From the NCBI RefSeq assembly GCF_041906005.1, contig NZ_JAYRJY010000001.1, forward strand, positions 682,001 through 746,000: DNA of 64,000 nucleotides. Direction: 5' to 3'. Below the pieces are notes generated by a model. The model saw only the letters and a list, made by a program, of their open reading frames with translations. It was not told the origin of the DNA and searched no databases. Numbering within the stretch: the first letter of the stretch is position 1; each line of letters starts with the position of its first letter. This document shows, piece after piece, positions 24,520 to 33,070 of this stretch. This DNA comes from Ferrovibrio sp041906005. GTDB taxonomy: Bacteria; Pseudomonadota; Alphaproteobacteria; Ferrovibrionales; Ferrovibrionaceae. Position numbers and translations under genes: made by a program.

Positions 24520-26961
24520 TTAAATATCGAGATTGACGACGTTCAGCGCGTTGCTCTGGATGAAGTCGCGGCGTGGTTCCACCACATCGCCCATCAGGGT
24601 CTCGAACACGTTGTCGGCATCCTCGGCGTGATCGACCTTCACCTGCAGCAGGCTGCGCGCTTCCGGATCCAGCGTGGTTTCCCAGAGCTGATCGGGATTC
24701 ATCTCGCCCAGACCCTTGTAGCGCTGCATGGTGATGCCGCGGCGGCCGATGGTCTGCACCCGGTCGAGCAGGTCGAGCGGGCCCTGCACCGGATGCACTT
24801 CATCCTTGCGGCGCAGTTCGGCCGGCCGCAGATAGGTGGCCTGCAGTTCGCCGGCCATCTCGTTCAGCTTGCGCGCCTCGGCCGAACGGAACAGCTGGGC
24901 ATCCAGCAGATAACTTTCGGTATAACCGCGCAGGCTGCGCTTCACGCTCATGGCGCCCTCGCCGGCCGCCTCGCAAACCCAGCCGCGCTCCAGCTCCGGC
25001 GTCAGCGCGTTCAAACGCCTGGCCAGCGCCTCCGCCGCCGGGCCGGCCTTGGCCGGATCGGCCACCAGCTCGGGCACCAGCATGCCGAGGATGGCGGCCT
25101 GCTCGACGATCCACGGATTGTAGCGCTTGCCGATCGCCGTCAGCAGGGCCTTGGCCATGCGGGCATGATCGAGCAGCAGCTTCAGGTCCGGCCCGGCGCG
25201 CTGGCTGTCGTCATGCAGGCGCAGCACGGCATTCTCGATGCCCTCGTTGATCAGGAAATCCTCCAGCGCCGCCTCGTCCTTCAGATAGCGCTCAGACTGG
25301 CCGCGCTTGACCTTATAAAGCGGCGGCTGGGCGATATAGAGATGCCCGGCATCGATCAGCGGCTTCATCTGACGGAAGAAGAAGGTCAGCAGCAGGGTGC
25401 GGATATGCGCGCCGTCCACGTCGGCGTCGGTCATGATGATGATCTTGTGATAGCGCAGCTTGGCCGGATCGAAATCCTCATGGCCGATGCCGGTGCCCAA
25501 GGCCGTGATCAGCGTGCCGATTTCCTGCGAGGACAGCATCTTGTCGAAGCGCGCGCGCTCGACGTTCAAGATCTTGCCGCGCAGCGGCAGCACGGCCTGG
25601 AAGGCGCGATTGCGCCCCTGCTTGGCCGAGCCGCCCGCCGAGTCACCCTCGACGAGGAAGAGTTCGGCCTTGGCCGGATCGCGCTCCTGGCAATCCGCCA
25701 GCTTGCCGGGCAGCGAGGAGATATCGAGCGCGCCCTTGCGCCGGGTCAGTTCACGCGCCTTGCGCGCGGCTTCGCGGGCGGCGGCGGCCTCGACTACCTT
25801 GCCGACGATCTGGCGCGCATCGGCCGGGTGTTCCTCGAACCACGACGCCAGCAGTTCGTTGACTAGGCTTTCCACCGCCGGGCGAACTTCCGACGACACC
25901 AGCTTGTCCTTGGTCTGGGAGGAGAATTTCGGGTCCGGCACCTTCACCGACAGCACGCAGGTCAGGCCCTCGCGCGCATCGTCGCCGGTCAGCGACACCT
26001 TCTCCTTCTTGGCGATGCCGCTTTCATTGGCATAGCCGTTCACGCAGCGCGTCAGGGCGCCGCGGAAACCGGCCAGATGCGTGCCGCCATCGCGCTGCGG
26101 GATGTTGTTGGTGAAGCACAGCATCGTCTCGTGGTAGCCGTCGTTCCATTCCAGCGCCACTTCGATGCCGATGCCGTCGCGCTCGCCCCGGATGGCGATC
26201 GGCGGCTTGTGCAGGGGATTCTTGTTGCGGTCGAGATAGGTGACGAATGCCTCGACGCCGCCCTCGTAGCGCAGCTCCACGCGCTTGGGCTCGACGCCGC
26301 GCATGTCTTCCAGCACGATCTTCACGCCGTTATTGAGGAACGCCAGTTCGCGCAGGCGATGCTCCAGCGTGCCGTAATCGAATTCGGTCTTGGTGAAGGT
26401 TTCCGGCGACGGCAGGAACGTGACTTCCGTGCCGCGCTTGCCATCGGCCTCGCCCACCTCCGCCAGCGGCGCTTCCGGATCGCCGTGACGGAAGCGCATG
26501 GCATAAGCCTTGCCGCCGCGCCAGATCCTGAGATCGAGCGTGGTGGACAGGGCGTTCACCACCGACACGCCCACGCCATGCAGGCCGCCCGAGACCTTGT
26601 AGGAATTCTGGTCGAATTTGCCGCCGGCATGCAGCTGGGTCATGATGACCTGCGCGGCCGAAACGCCCTCTTCCGGATGGATGTCGACCGGGATGCCACG
26701 GCCATTGTCGCGCACGGTGCAGGACCCATCGGGATTGAGGCCGACATAGACCTCGTCGCAATAGCCGGCCAGCGCCTCGTCGATGGCGTTGTCGACCACC
26801 TCGTAGACCATATGATGCAGGCCGGTGCCGTCATCGGTGTCGCCGATATACATGCCCGGGCGCTTGCGTACCGCGTCCAGGCCCTTCAGCACCTTGATGG
26901 CGGAAGAATCATAATTCTCGCCATTGCCTTCATTGCCCTGCGGATTCACTGCTTCGCTCAT
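24520..26961 (-). CDS. gyrB: DNA gyrase subunit B
   Basis: 813 residues. ATPase domain at the N-terminus with GLHHMVYEVVDNAIDEALAG and DNGRGIPVDIHPEEG; TOPRIM region with EGDSAGGSAKQGRNR and the metal DTD-type element IIMTDADVDGAHIRTLLLTFF; C-terminal IQRYKGLGEMNPDQLWETT-like stretch. With GyrA it introduces negative supercoils. It starts 12 bases after the recF stop, so it closes a dnaN-recF-gyrB operon. Confidence 0.98.
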   Translation of the reverse strand: MSEAVNPQGNEGNGENYDSSAIKVLKGLDAVRKRPGMYIGDTDDGTGLHHMVYEVVDNAIDEALAGYCDEVYVGLNPDGSCTVRDNGRGIPVDIHPEEGVSAAQVIMTQLHAGGKFDQNSYKVSGGLHGVGVSVVNALSTTLDLRIWRGGKAYAMRFRHGDPEAPLAEVGEADGKRGTEVTFLPSPETFTKTEFDYGTLEHRLRELAFLNNGVKIVLEDMRGVEPKRVELRYEGGVEAFVTYLDRNKNPLHKPPIAIRGERDGIGIEVALEWNDGYHETMLCFTNNIPQRDGGTHLAGFRGALTRCVNGYANESGIAKKEKVSLTGDDAREGLTCVLSVKVPDPKFSSQTKDKLVSSEVRPAVESLVNELLASWFEEHPADARQIVGKVVEAAAAREAARKARELTRRKGALDISSLPGKLADCQERDPAKAELFLVEGDSAGGSAKQGRNRAFQAVLPLRGKILNVERARFDKMLSSQEIGTLITALGTGIGHEDFDPAKLRYHKIIIMTDADVDGAHIRTLLLTFFFRQMKPLIDAGHLYIAQPPLYKVKRGQSERYLKDEAALEDFLINEGIENAVLRLHDDSQRAGPDLKLLLDHARMAKALLTAIGKRYNPWIVEQAAILGMLVPELVADPAKAGPAAEALARRLNALTPELERGWVCEAAGEGAMSVKRSLRGYTESYLLDAQLFRSAEARKLNEMAGELQATYLRPAELRRKDEVHPVQGPLDLLDRVQTIGRRGITMQRYKGLGEMNPDQLWETTLDPEARSLLQVKVDHAEDADNVFETLMGDVVEPRRDFIQSNALNVVNLDI

Positions 26962-26973
26962 GTCGTCACTGCC

Positions 26974-28176
26974 TCAACTGAGAGTGTGCCGCGGCGTCAC
27001 CACGCCATCGGCCACCGTGAAAAACTCCGCCTGACCGGCCAGACCCGCAAACAGGTCGTCATCGGTGCCGGTCAGCCATACCTGCCCGCCGAGCGCGAGC
27101 AATTCCTCATACAGCGCCGCCCGCCGCCGGGCGTCGAGATGCGCCGAAATCTCGTCCAGCAGCATCAGCGGCGCCATCTGCCGGCGGGCGCGGATCAGCC
27201 GCGCATTGGCCAGCGTGATGGCGATCAGCAGCGCCTTCTGCTCGCCGGTCGAACACTGCGCCGCCGGCTGATCCTTCTCCGCGTGCCACACCGCCATGTC
27301 ACTGCGATGCGGGCCCTCGGTAGCCGCGCCGGCCTCGCGATCGATGCCGCGGCGCTCGGCCAGCGTGGCGCGGTATTTCTCTTCCGCCGCCAGCGCCGGC
27401 ATGTCGGCCAGCCAGGCCTCGATCACGCCCTGTGCCGCCAGCCTTGCCCGCGGAAACGGCCCGGTGGCCAGCGCCATGCCGGCCTCGATCCGCCCCAGCG
27501 CCTCGCGCCGCGCCGCAGCCACCGCCACGCCATGCTCGGCCATCTGGCTTTCCAATGCCGCCAGCCAGGCCAAGTCCGCGCCGCCGCTCTTCAACAGACG
27601 ATTGCGTTCCCGCATCGCCCGCTCGAAGGCGGCCACCTGGCGGGCATGACCGCCATCCAGGCCGTAAACCAGCCGGTCCATGAACCGGCGTCGCGTCGAC
27701 AACCCCTCGACGAACAGACGGTCCATCTGCGGCGTCAGCCACACCACATCCAGATACTCGGCCAGGCCATTGGCGCTCGCCGCCGGCTCGCCATTGATCC
27801 GCACGATGCGGCGCTCGGCCATTTCCTCGTCGCCGGCCACCTCCGCCAGACCGGTGCCAATGGCGACCGGGCCGATGGCGCTGACCAGATCCGCATGGGC
27901 GGCCCAGCAGCGCCGCGCCGGCTGGGCAGAAGCACGGCTCACGTCCGACAATCTGGCGCGCCGCAGACCCCGACCGGGGCTGAAGAAGGACAGCGCCTCC
28001 AGGATATTCGTCTTTCCGGCCCCGTTCGGCCCGGTCAGTACCACAGGCTGCCCGCTCAGACGCAGATGCAGCTCGGCGTAATTGCGGAAATCGCGCAGGC
28101 TGAGCGAGAGAACGGCGGTGCCGCCCGCTGTCGCGCCTTCGTACGACTGTTCCGCAACCAGAGCTGCGCTACGCAC
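26974..28176 (-). CDS. recF: DNA replication and repair protein RecF
   Basis: About 400 residues. The start is uncertain: GTG at 28176 or TTG at 28179, both within 6 bases of the dnaN stop, and no ATG is near. Walker A GPNGAGKTN (about 50-58) and the late ABC-type signature and Walker B (LLLDEISAHLD) show an SMC-like ATPase that loads RecA at gaps with RecO and RecR. Upstream is dnaN, downstream gyrB, the classic order. Confidence 0.95.
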   Translation of the reverse strand: MRSAALVAEQSYEGATAGGTAVLSLSLRDFRNYAELHLRLSGQPVVLTGPNGAGKTNILEALSFFSPGRGLRRARLSDVSRASAQPARRCWAAHADLVSAIGPVAIGTGLAEVAGDEEMAERRIVRINGEPAASANGLAEYLDVVWLTPQMDRLFVEGLSTRRRFMDRLVYGLDGGHARQVAAFERAMRERNRLLKSGGADLAWLAALESQMAEHGVAVAAARREALGRIEAGMALATGPFPRARLAAQGVIEAWLADMPALAAEEKYRATLAERRGIDREAGAATEGPHRSDMAVWHAEKDQPAAQCSTGEQKALLIAITLANARLIRARRQMAPLMLLDEISAHLDARRRAALYEELLALGGQVWLTGTDDDLFAGLAGQAEFFTVADGVVTPRHTLS

Positions 28177-28181
28177 CAAAC

Positions 28182-29300
28182 TCAGACTCGCATCGGCATC
28201 AGCACATACAGCGCGCCGTCGTCGCTGGGGTCGCGGACAACGGTGGGCGCCAGTGCATCGGCCAGCAGGAAGCGGGCATTCTCGCCCTCGATCTGGCTGG
28301 CGATATCCAGCAGGTAGCGCGAGTTGTAACCGATCTCGATCGGCTTCGCGCTATAGGCCGCGGTGAGCTGCTCGGAAGCCGAGCCCTGGTCCGGGCTGGT
28401 GGCCGACAGTTCGATGCCGTCGGGCTTGAGTGACAGCTTCACGGCGCGGCTTTTCTCGGTCGAGATGGTGGCGACGCGGTCGACGGCGGCGGCGAACGCC
28501 TTGCTGTCGACTTCCATCACCTTGTCGTTGTCGCGCGGAATGACGCGTTCGTATTCCGGGAAGGCGCCGTCGATCAGCTTGGAGACCAGGACAAGATCGC
28601 CGAAGGCGAAGCGGATCTTGGTATCGCTCAGTTCGATCTTGGCTTCGGCCGCGCCGCCTTCCAGCAGCTTGCGCAATTCATTCACCGTCTTGCGCGGCAC
28701 GATCACGCCGGGCATGCCGGCGGCACCGGCCGGCAGCGGCGCCTCGACGCGCGCCAGGCGATGGCCATCGGTGGCCACGGCGCGCAGCATCGGCACACCG
28801 GCGCTGCTGGCGGCATGCACATAGATGCCGTTCAGGTAATAGCGGGTCTCTTCGGTGGAGATGGCGAAGCGCGTCTTGTCGATCAGGCGGCGCAGCTGCT
28901 CGGCCGGCAGCGTGAAACTGTGCGGCAGGTCGCCGGCGGCCATCACCGGGAAATCATCCTTGGGCAGGCAGCTCAGCTTGAAGCTGGAACGCCCGGCGCG
29001 CAGATCGAGGCGCTGCTCGGCCGCGGTATAGGTCAACTCGACCTCGGCGCCCTCGGGCAACTTGCGCACGATGTCGTAGAACGTATGGGCCGGAACCGTG
29101 GTCGCGCCCGGCTGCGCCACCTTGGCCGGAAGTTTCTCGACCACGGCGATATCCAGGTCGGTGGCGGTGAGCGCCAGGCGGTCGCCTTCGGCTTCCAGCA
29201 GCACATTCGACAGGATCGGGATCGTGTTGCGGCGCTCGACCACGCTCTGGACGTGGCTCAGGGCGGTGAGCAGGACGGCACGCTCGATGGTGAATTTCAT
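28182..29300 (-). CDS. dnaN: DNA polymerase III beta sliding clamp
   Basis: 372 residues from ATG 29300 (MKFTIERAVLLTALSHVQ), the conserved clamp start; the longer frame upstream has no family likeness. Three repeated clamp domains are visible; the C-terminus ends YVLMPMRV, the usual clamp ending that forms part of the peptide-binding pocket (VLMPMR). It forms the dimeric ring holding Pol III on DNA. The gap to dnaA is 191 bases. Confidence 0.98.
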   Translation of the reverse strand: MKFTIERAVLLTALSHVQSVVERRNTIPILSNVLLEAEGDRLALTATDLDIAVVEKLPAKVAQPGATTVPAHTFYDIVRKLPEGAEVELTYTAAEQRLDLRAGRSSFKLSCLPKDDFPVMAAGDLPHSFTLPAEQLRRLIDKTRFAISTEETRYYLNGIYVHAASSAGVPMLRAVATDGHRLARVEAPLPAGAAGMPGVIVPRKTVNELRKLLEGGAAEAKIELSDTKIRFAFGDLVLVSKLIDGAFPEYERVIPRDNDKVMEVDSKAFAAAVDRVATISTEKSRAVKLSLKPDGIELSATSPDQGSASEQLTAAYSAKPIEIGYNSRYLLDIASQIEGENARFLLADALAPTVVRDPSDDGALYVLMPMRV

Positions 29301-29428
29301 GGCTGGAAACCAGTGATGTTTTTGTTGGTTTCGGCAGGGTTTTGCCGAGTCCGTCAAATATATCAAACCCCCCTTTTGTACGCGAGGGATTTGGCCTGGT
29401 TTCGAACCGTTTTTGCAGGTGCGAAGAA

Positions 29429-29444
29429 GCCGCCTTGCGGCGGC
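29429..29444 (-). terminator. Possible dnaA terminator
   Basis: GCCGCC-TTGC-GGCGGC hairpin, followed on the minus strand by TTCTTC, 48 bases after the dnaA stop. The T run is interrupted, so read-through into dnaN is plausible. Confidence 0.5.
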
Positions 29445-29476
29445 CTCAAATCGATCTTAAATTACTGAAAAACAAT

Positions 29477-29493
29477 GATATTTTTAAAATATC
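29477..29493. other. AT-only palindrome at the dnaA stop
   Basis: GATATTTTTAAAATATC, 8-base perfect arms around one T, overlaps the dnaA stop codon (29492-29494). The rest of the dnaA-dnaN gap shows no recognisable DnaA box. May melt easily or bind a regulator. Confidence 0.5.
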
Positions 29494-31006
29494 AGCTTTC
29501 CAGTTTGCGGCGCAGCAAATCGATGTCTTCCGCGAATGCGGCGTCGATCTCGCGCAGCTCCTCGATCTTGCGCACGGCGTGCATCACCGTGGTGTGGTCG
29601 CGGCCGCCGAATTTGCGCCCGATCTCGGGCAGGGACCGCGAGGTGAGCTGCTTGGCCAGATACATCGCCACCTGGCGCGGACGGGCCACGGCGCGGGCGC
29701 GGCGTGGGCTGTGCATGTCGGCGAAGCGGATCGAGTAATGCTCGGCCACGCGCTTCTGGATTTCCTCGATCGTCACCTTGCGGTCGTTGGCGCGCAGCAG
29801 ATCCTGCAGCACTTCCTGGGCCGAGGTGACGGTGACGGGCTTGCCGACCAGGCTGGCATAGGCCGAGATGCGGTTGAGCGCGCCTTCCAGCTCGCGAACG
29901 TTCGACGTGATACGGCGGGCGAGGAACTCCAGCACATCCTGCGGAATGTTGGTCAGGCCGTTCTTCTCGGCCTTGGCCTGCAGGATCGACAGCCGCAGCT
30001 CGAAATCGGTCGGATGAATGTCAGCGACCAGGCCCCAGCCCAGACGCGAGCGCATGCGCTCCTCGATGCCCTCCAGATCCGACGGCGAGCGATCGCCCGA
30101 GACGATGATCTGGCGGTTCTGGTCGCACAGCGCGTTGAAGGTATGGAAGAATTCTTCCTGGGTGCTTTCCTTGCCGGCGATGAACTGGATGTCGTCGATC
30201 ATCAGCACATCGACCGAGCGGAACTGCTCCTTGAAGGCCATCGTGTCCTTGAAGCGCAGCGCCCGGATGAACTGGTACATGAACTTCTCGGCCGAGAGAT
30301 AGACCACCCGGCGCTCGGGGAAGCGCTGGCGGATATGCCAGCCGATGGCATGCATCAGATGGGTCTTGCCCAGGCCCACGCCGCCATAGAGGAACAGCGG
30401 GTTATAGGTCACGGTCGGGCTTTCGGCCACGCGCAGCGCGGCGGCACGGGCGAGCTCGTTCGACTTGCCGGTGATGAAACTGTCGAACGTGAAACGCGGG
30501 TCGAGCGGCGCGGACAATTCGCGCTCGATGTCGTCCATGTCGCGCACCTGCAGGGTCGGCAGGGTGGACGGGGCACGGGTCACTGCCGGGCGGACGATCG
30601 GCGCGGCCATCGACTGTTCGCCGGCGGCGATCATCGGTTTGGCCTGCGATGCCTGAATGGCGCCGGTAGGACGGACATGGATCACGACGCGACGCACGGC
30701 GGCATTTTCCAGCCGCCAGATTTCGCGCAGGCGTTCGCTGTAGTGATTGGCGACCCAGTCGCGCATGAAGCGCGTCGGCACCGCCAGATGCACATCGCCG
30801 TCATCGGCCAGCCCTTCATCGGCCAGGGCCAGCGGCTTCAGCCAGGAATTGAAGGCGGCGTCCCCGAACGAGACGCGCAGACGGGCGCGGACACGCTGCC
30901 ACTGCACATCGAGGGGTTCGCCATTCTGCCCGGCGCGGGCGCTTTCCATTGAGGAATCTTCAGTCATGGAGACAGATTGCGGCTGTGGATGAGACGACTT
31001 CGCCAT
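29492..31006 (-). CDS. dnaA: Chromosomal replication initiator DnaA
   Basis: 504 residues from ATG 31006; TGAGGT upstream supports it over the internal ATG at 30967. Domain I (about 30-100), a variable linker, the AAA+ domain with Walker A GGVGLGKTH and Walker B MIDDIQF, and the C-terminal DNA-binding domain with GGRDHTTVMHAVRKI are all present. It melts the origin. It begins 8 bases after the stop of the rhodanese gene, so the two are probably one transcript. Confidence 0.98.
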   Translation of the reverse strand: MAKSSHPQPQSVSMTEDSSMESARAGQNGEPLDVQWQRVRARLRVSFGDAAFNSWLKPLALADEGLADDGDVHLAVPTRFMRDWVANHYSERLREIWRLENAAVRRVVIHVRPTGAIQASQAKPMIAAGEQSMAAPIVRPAVTRAPSTLPTLQVRDMDDIERELSAPLDPRFTFDSFITGKSNELARAAALRVAESPTVTYNPLFLYGGVGLGKTHLMHAIGWHIRQRFPERRVVYLSAEKFMYQFIRALRFKDTMAFKEQFRSVDVLMIDDIQFIAGKESTQEEFFHTFNALCDQNRQIIVSGDRSPSDLEGIEERMRSRLGWGLVADIHPTDFELRLSILQAKAEKNGLTNIPQDVLEFLARRITSNVRELEGALNRISAYASLVGKPVTVTSAQEVLQDLLRANDRKVTIEEIQKRVAEHYSIRFADMHSPRRARAVARPRQVAMYLAKQLTSRSLPEIGRKFGGRDHTTVMHAVRKIEELREIDAAFAEDIDLLRRKLES

Positions 31007-31014
31007 GACTGACC

Positions 31015-31458
31015 TCAGCTCTGGATCCAGCCGAGACCAGCAGCCTTCCAGCCGCTCAATCGTCCGCGATGTTTATCGGCATCGAGGTCACCCTCGAAAC
31101 CGCCGGCAACGTTATAGCAAGGCGAGAAACCCGCAGCCGTCATGGCTTTTGCCGCCGCCCGCGACCGTGCGCCGGAACGGCAAAGAAAGAACAGCGCCTG
31201 CCCGGGCCGAATGCCCTGGGCACGCAATTCATCAGCAAAACGCGGATTGACGCTCATTTCAGGATACACTTGCCAGGATACGAACAAAGGGCGCTTGCCA
31301 AGCTTGCCGAGATCCGGCGCGCCGACGAAGCTCCATTCCGGTTGGGTTCGGACGTCGATCAGTTGGGCGTCAGGATTGCTCGCAAGCTGGTTCCAGGCTT
31401 CGGTAGTCGTGACATCACCTGCATAGTCCTCGTCCCCCGCCATCACCGAAGCCAACAT
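31015..31458 (-). CDS. Rhodanese-like domain protein
   Basis: 147 residues from ATG 31458, with GAGG 6-8 bases upstream. One rhodanese domain with active loop CRSGARSR, the Cys being the persulfide carrier, preceded by QLIDVRTQPEWSFVG. Single-domain rhodaneses move sulfane sulfur or detoxify cyanide. Its place directly before dnaA, with an 8-base gap, ties replication-initiator expression to a sulfur-handling gene; whether that matters is not known. Confidence 0.9.
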   Translation of the reverse strand: MLASVMAGDEDYAGDVTTTEAWNQLASNPDAQLIDVRTQPEWSFVGAPDLGKLGKRPLFVSWQVYPEMSVNPRFADELRAQGIRPGQALFFLCRSGARSRAAAKAMTAAGFSPCYNVAGGFEGDLDADKHRGRLSGWKAAGLGWIQS

Positions 31459-31886
31459 CCCCAACCTCGCGCCACGTTTATTGTTTAAAAAAATCTATCT
31501 TGTCCGTCACGCGTGCTGCCGGTTTCCGAAGGGCGTCCGCCTTATATCGCGAGCGCTTTCTTGCGCTTCACGAGGCATCTTCAATCCCCTTCGTCGCGCG
31601 GTAGCAGAGGCATTAAAGGGAAATCGCCCGGGCCACGCAAGCGGACAGATGAAGACTCCCCGAAAAAAATTTTTCCTTGTTGCAGAATTGGAACTTGTAT
31701 CGCGGCACTGCCGCTTTGGGCGCATAGCGCACGGACTAATCGCCTCTATGAAAACGTCCGCGAACGAGGCATATCTGCGATGAAGCCGTTCGCAGTCGCA
31801 TAAAAAAACATCGCCCGCTGTCACCAGACGGGCGATGTTTTGAACCGATACCGGTTGCTGTCGCGCGAGGCCCGCGCGGCAACCGA
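31459..31886. other. Intergenic region between rhodanese and rpsT
   Basis: 428 bases without a convincing gene. The left part (31485-31500) is AT-rich (TTTATTGTTTAAAAAAATC) and probably holds the rhodanese-dnaA promoter. A second A/T block lies at about 31671-31686. The right end holds the rpsT terminator. No DnaA-box consensus (TTATCCACA) is visible, so I do not call it oriC. Confidence 0.5.
31801..31842 (-). terminator. rpsT terminator
   Basis: CATCGCCCG and CGGGCGATG arms (31809-31817 and 31828-31836) extended by A/T pairs, with a T7 run on the minus strand and TTTT on the plus. It lies 45 bases after the rpsT stop. Confidence 0.9.
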
Positions 31887-32150
31887 TCAAGCCATAGCTT
31901 TGACGCGGGCGTTCAGACGCGACAGCTTGCGCGAGGCGGTGCGTGACTTCACGGCACCCTTGGTCACGCCCTTGTCGAGGGCGGGCTGCGCTTCCTTCAG
32001 CGCGGCGGAGGCGGCGGACTTGTCGCCGCTGGCGATCGCGGTCTCGAGCTTCTTGACGGCGGTGCGGACTTTGCTGCGCCGCGCGCGGTTGACGGCCGTG
32101 CGCTTCTTGGTCTGGCGGGCGCGCTTCTCCGCGGACTTGTGTTGAGCCAT
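31887..32150 (-). CDS. rpsT: 30S ribosomal protein S20
   Basis: 87 residues from ATG 32150 (MAQHKSAEKRARQ). The protein is Lys/Arg/Ala-rich and all-helical, with KRTAVNRARRSKVRTAVKKLE typical of S20, which binds 16S rRNA in the body of the 30S subunit. It is a single gene with a strong terminator. rpsT beside dnaA is a common alphaproteobacterial arrangement; here a rhodanese gene intervenes. Confidence 0.97.
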   Translation of the reverse strand: MAQHKSAEKRARQTKKRTAVNRARRSKVRTAVKKLETAIASGDKSAASAALKEAQPALDKGVTKGAVKSRTASRKLSRLNARVKAMA

Positions 32151-32361
32151 AGCTTGTGATTTCCGATAGTTGGCACTGCCTTGCGGCATAAATCGAGGCG
32201 GGGGTTATAGCCCCGCCCCAGGCAGGCGTCAACCCCGCAGAAAGTCTCGCGGCAAGCCGCGTTTCCGGCCCGATTCCTGCCTCTTGTGGCCCCACCCATG
32301 CCTTCGCGGCAGGCTTCTGCTCGGCTTGCCGAGCGGGGATGCCGCCGGGCATAGTACCCGT

Positions 32362-32946
32362 ATGCCTGATATCGCCTTGATCGCCCACGCCGTCTATCTG
32401 GCCGGCGGCATTCTCTTTCTCATCCTGGTCAGTCGCAGCCCCCTGCCGGCCGCCCTGTTCTGGGGCACCGGCGCCGTCCTGTATGTTGCTGTGGCCGGAG
32501 CCGAATTCGCCGCCGCCATGGGGTGGTCGGCTTTTGCCGGGCTGGAAGGCGATATGCGGTATCTGGCCTCCAGTCTTGGCCTGGTCGGACTGGCATTGGG
32601 CGCCGTGTTCAGCCTGATCATCCCGCCGGGCAGCAAACGACTGACCCTGTTCACCGGCATCGGCCTCGCCATCCTGATTGCCGTAGCGGCAGACCGGCTG
32701 CCGATCGGAATGCTGCCCCTGCCGATGATCGTGCTGGGCATCCTGCTGCTGGCGGCTCTGATCGGCCTGCGTTATCGGCCTATTCCGGGCCGCTGGCTGC
32801 TGGCTGCAACTTTGGCCATGGCTCTGGCCGAGTTGGCGCGCTACCGCTATCTGGGCTTTCTGCCGGTTCCGCCGGCGGCATTGGCCAAAACCATCCTCGG
32901 GGTCGCCCTGATCTGTTTCGGCATCACCGCCTCCCGGGCGCGCTGA
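32362..32946 (+). CDS. Multi-pass membrane protein of unknown function
   Basis: 194 residues from ATG 32362. About seven hydrophobic segments fill almost the whole length, with little polar loop: for example IALIAHAVYLAGGILFLILV, LGLVGLALGAVFSLII, and LPMIVLGILLLAALIGL. It is followed by 124 bases and then the fused hydroxylase. No family is recognised. Confidence 0.7.
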   Translation: MPDIALIAHAVYLAGGILFLILVSRSPLPAALFWGTGAVLYVAVAGAEFAAAMGWSAFAGLEGDMRYLASSLGLVGLALGAVFSLIIPPGSKRLTLFTGIGLAILIAVAADRLPIGMLPLPMIVLGILLLAALIGLRYRPIPGRWLLAATLAMALAELARYRYLGFLPVPPAALAKTILGVALICFGITASRAR

Positions 32947-32989
32947 CATCCGGTTACGATCCGACGGCAACGATCCGGCTTGCCGGAAT

Positions 32990-33009
32990 ATATTTTAAAT
33001 ATAAAATAT
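32990..33009. promoter_or_regulatory. AT palindrome upstream of the fused hydroxylase
   Basis: ATATTTTA, 4-base spacer, TAAAATAT: perfect 8-base arms within otherwise GC-rich sequence, 61 bases before the start of the fused enzyme. ACGATCCG occurs twice just upstream (about 32955 and 32970). MarR-type regulators of aromatic-CoA genes bind similar AT-rich dyads, but no regulator is encoded nearby. Confidence 0.45.
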
Positions 33010-33070
33010 CTCCACGACGATCTCGGGCGGCCCCATACCGGATGCGCCGCCGATCAGACGGGGAGAACCC

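Noticed and set aside
30980..30990. TGTGGATGA as a DnaA box
   Set aside because: A single one-mismatch copy inside the dnaA coding sequence is not enough to call a DnaA site.
31481..31783. 100-residue plus-strand frame beginning MFKKIYLVRHA, like a phosphoglycerate mutase start
   Set aside because: Only the first residues look familiar; the rest has no mutase motif, and the region reads as control DNA.
31459..31886. Possible chromosomal origin near dnaA and rpsT
   Set aside because: The region is partly AT-rich and close to dnaA, but I see no cluster of DnaA boxes (TTATCCACA or near matches). A GC-skew calculation over the whole chromosome would be needed.
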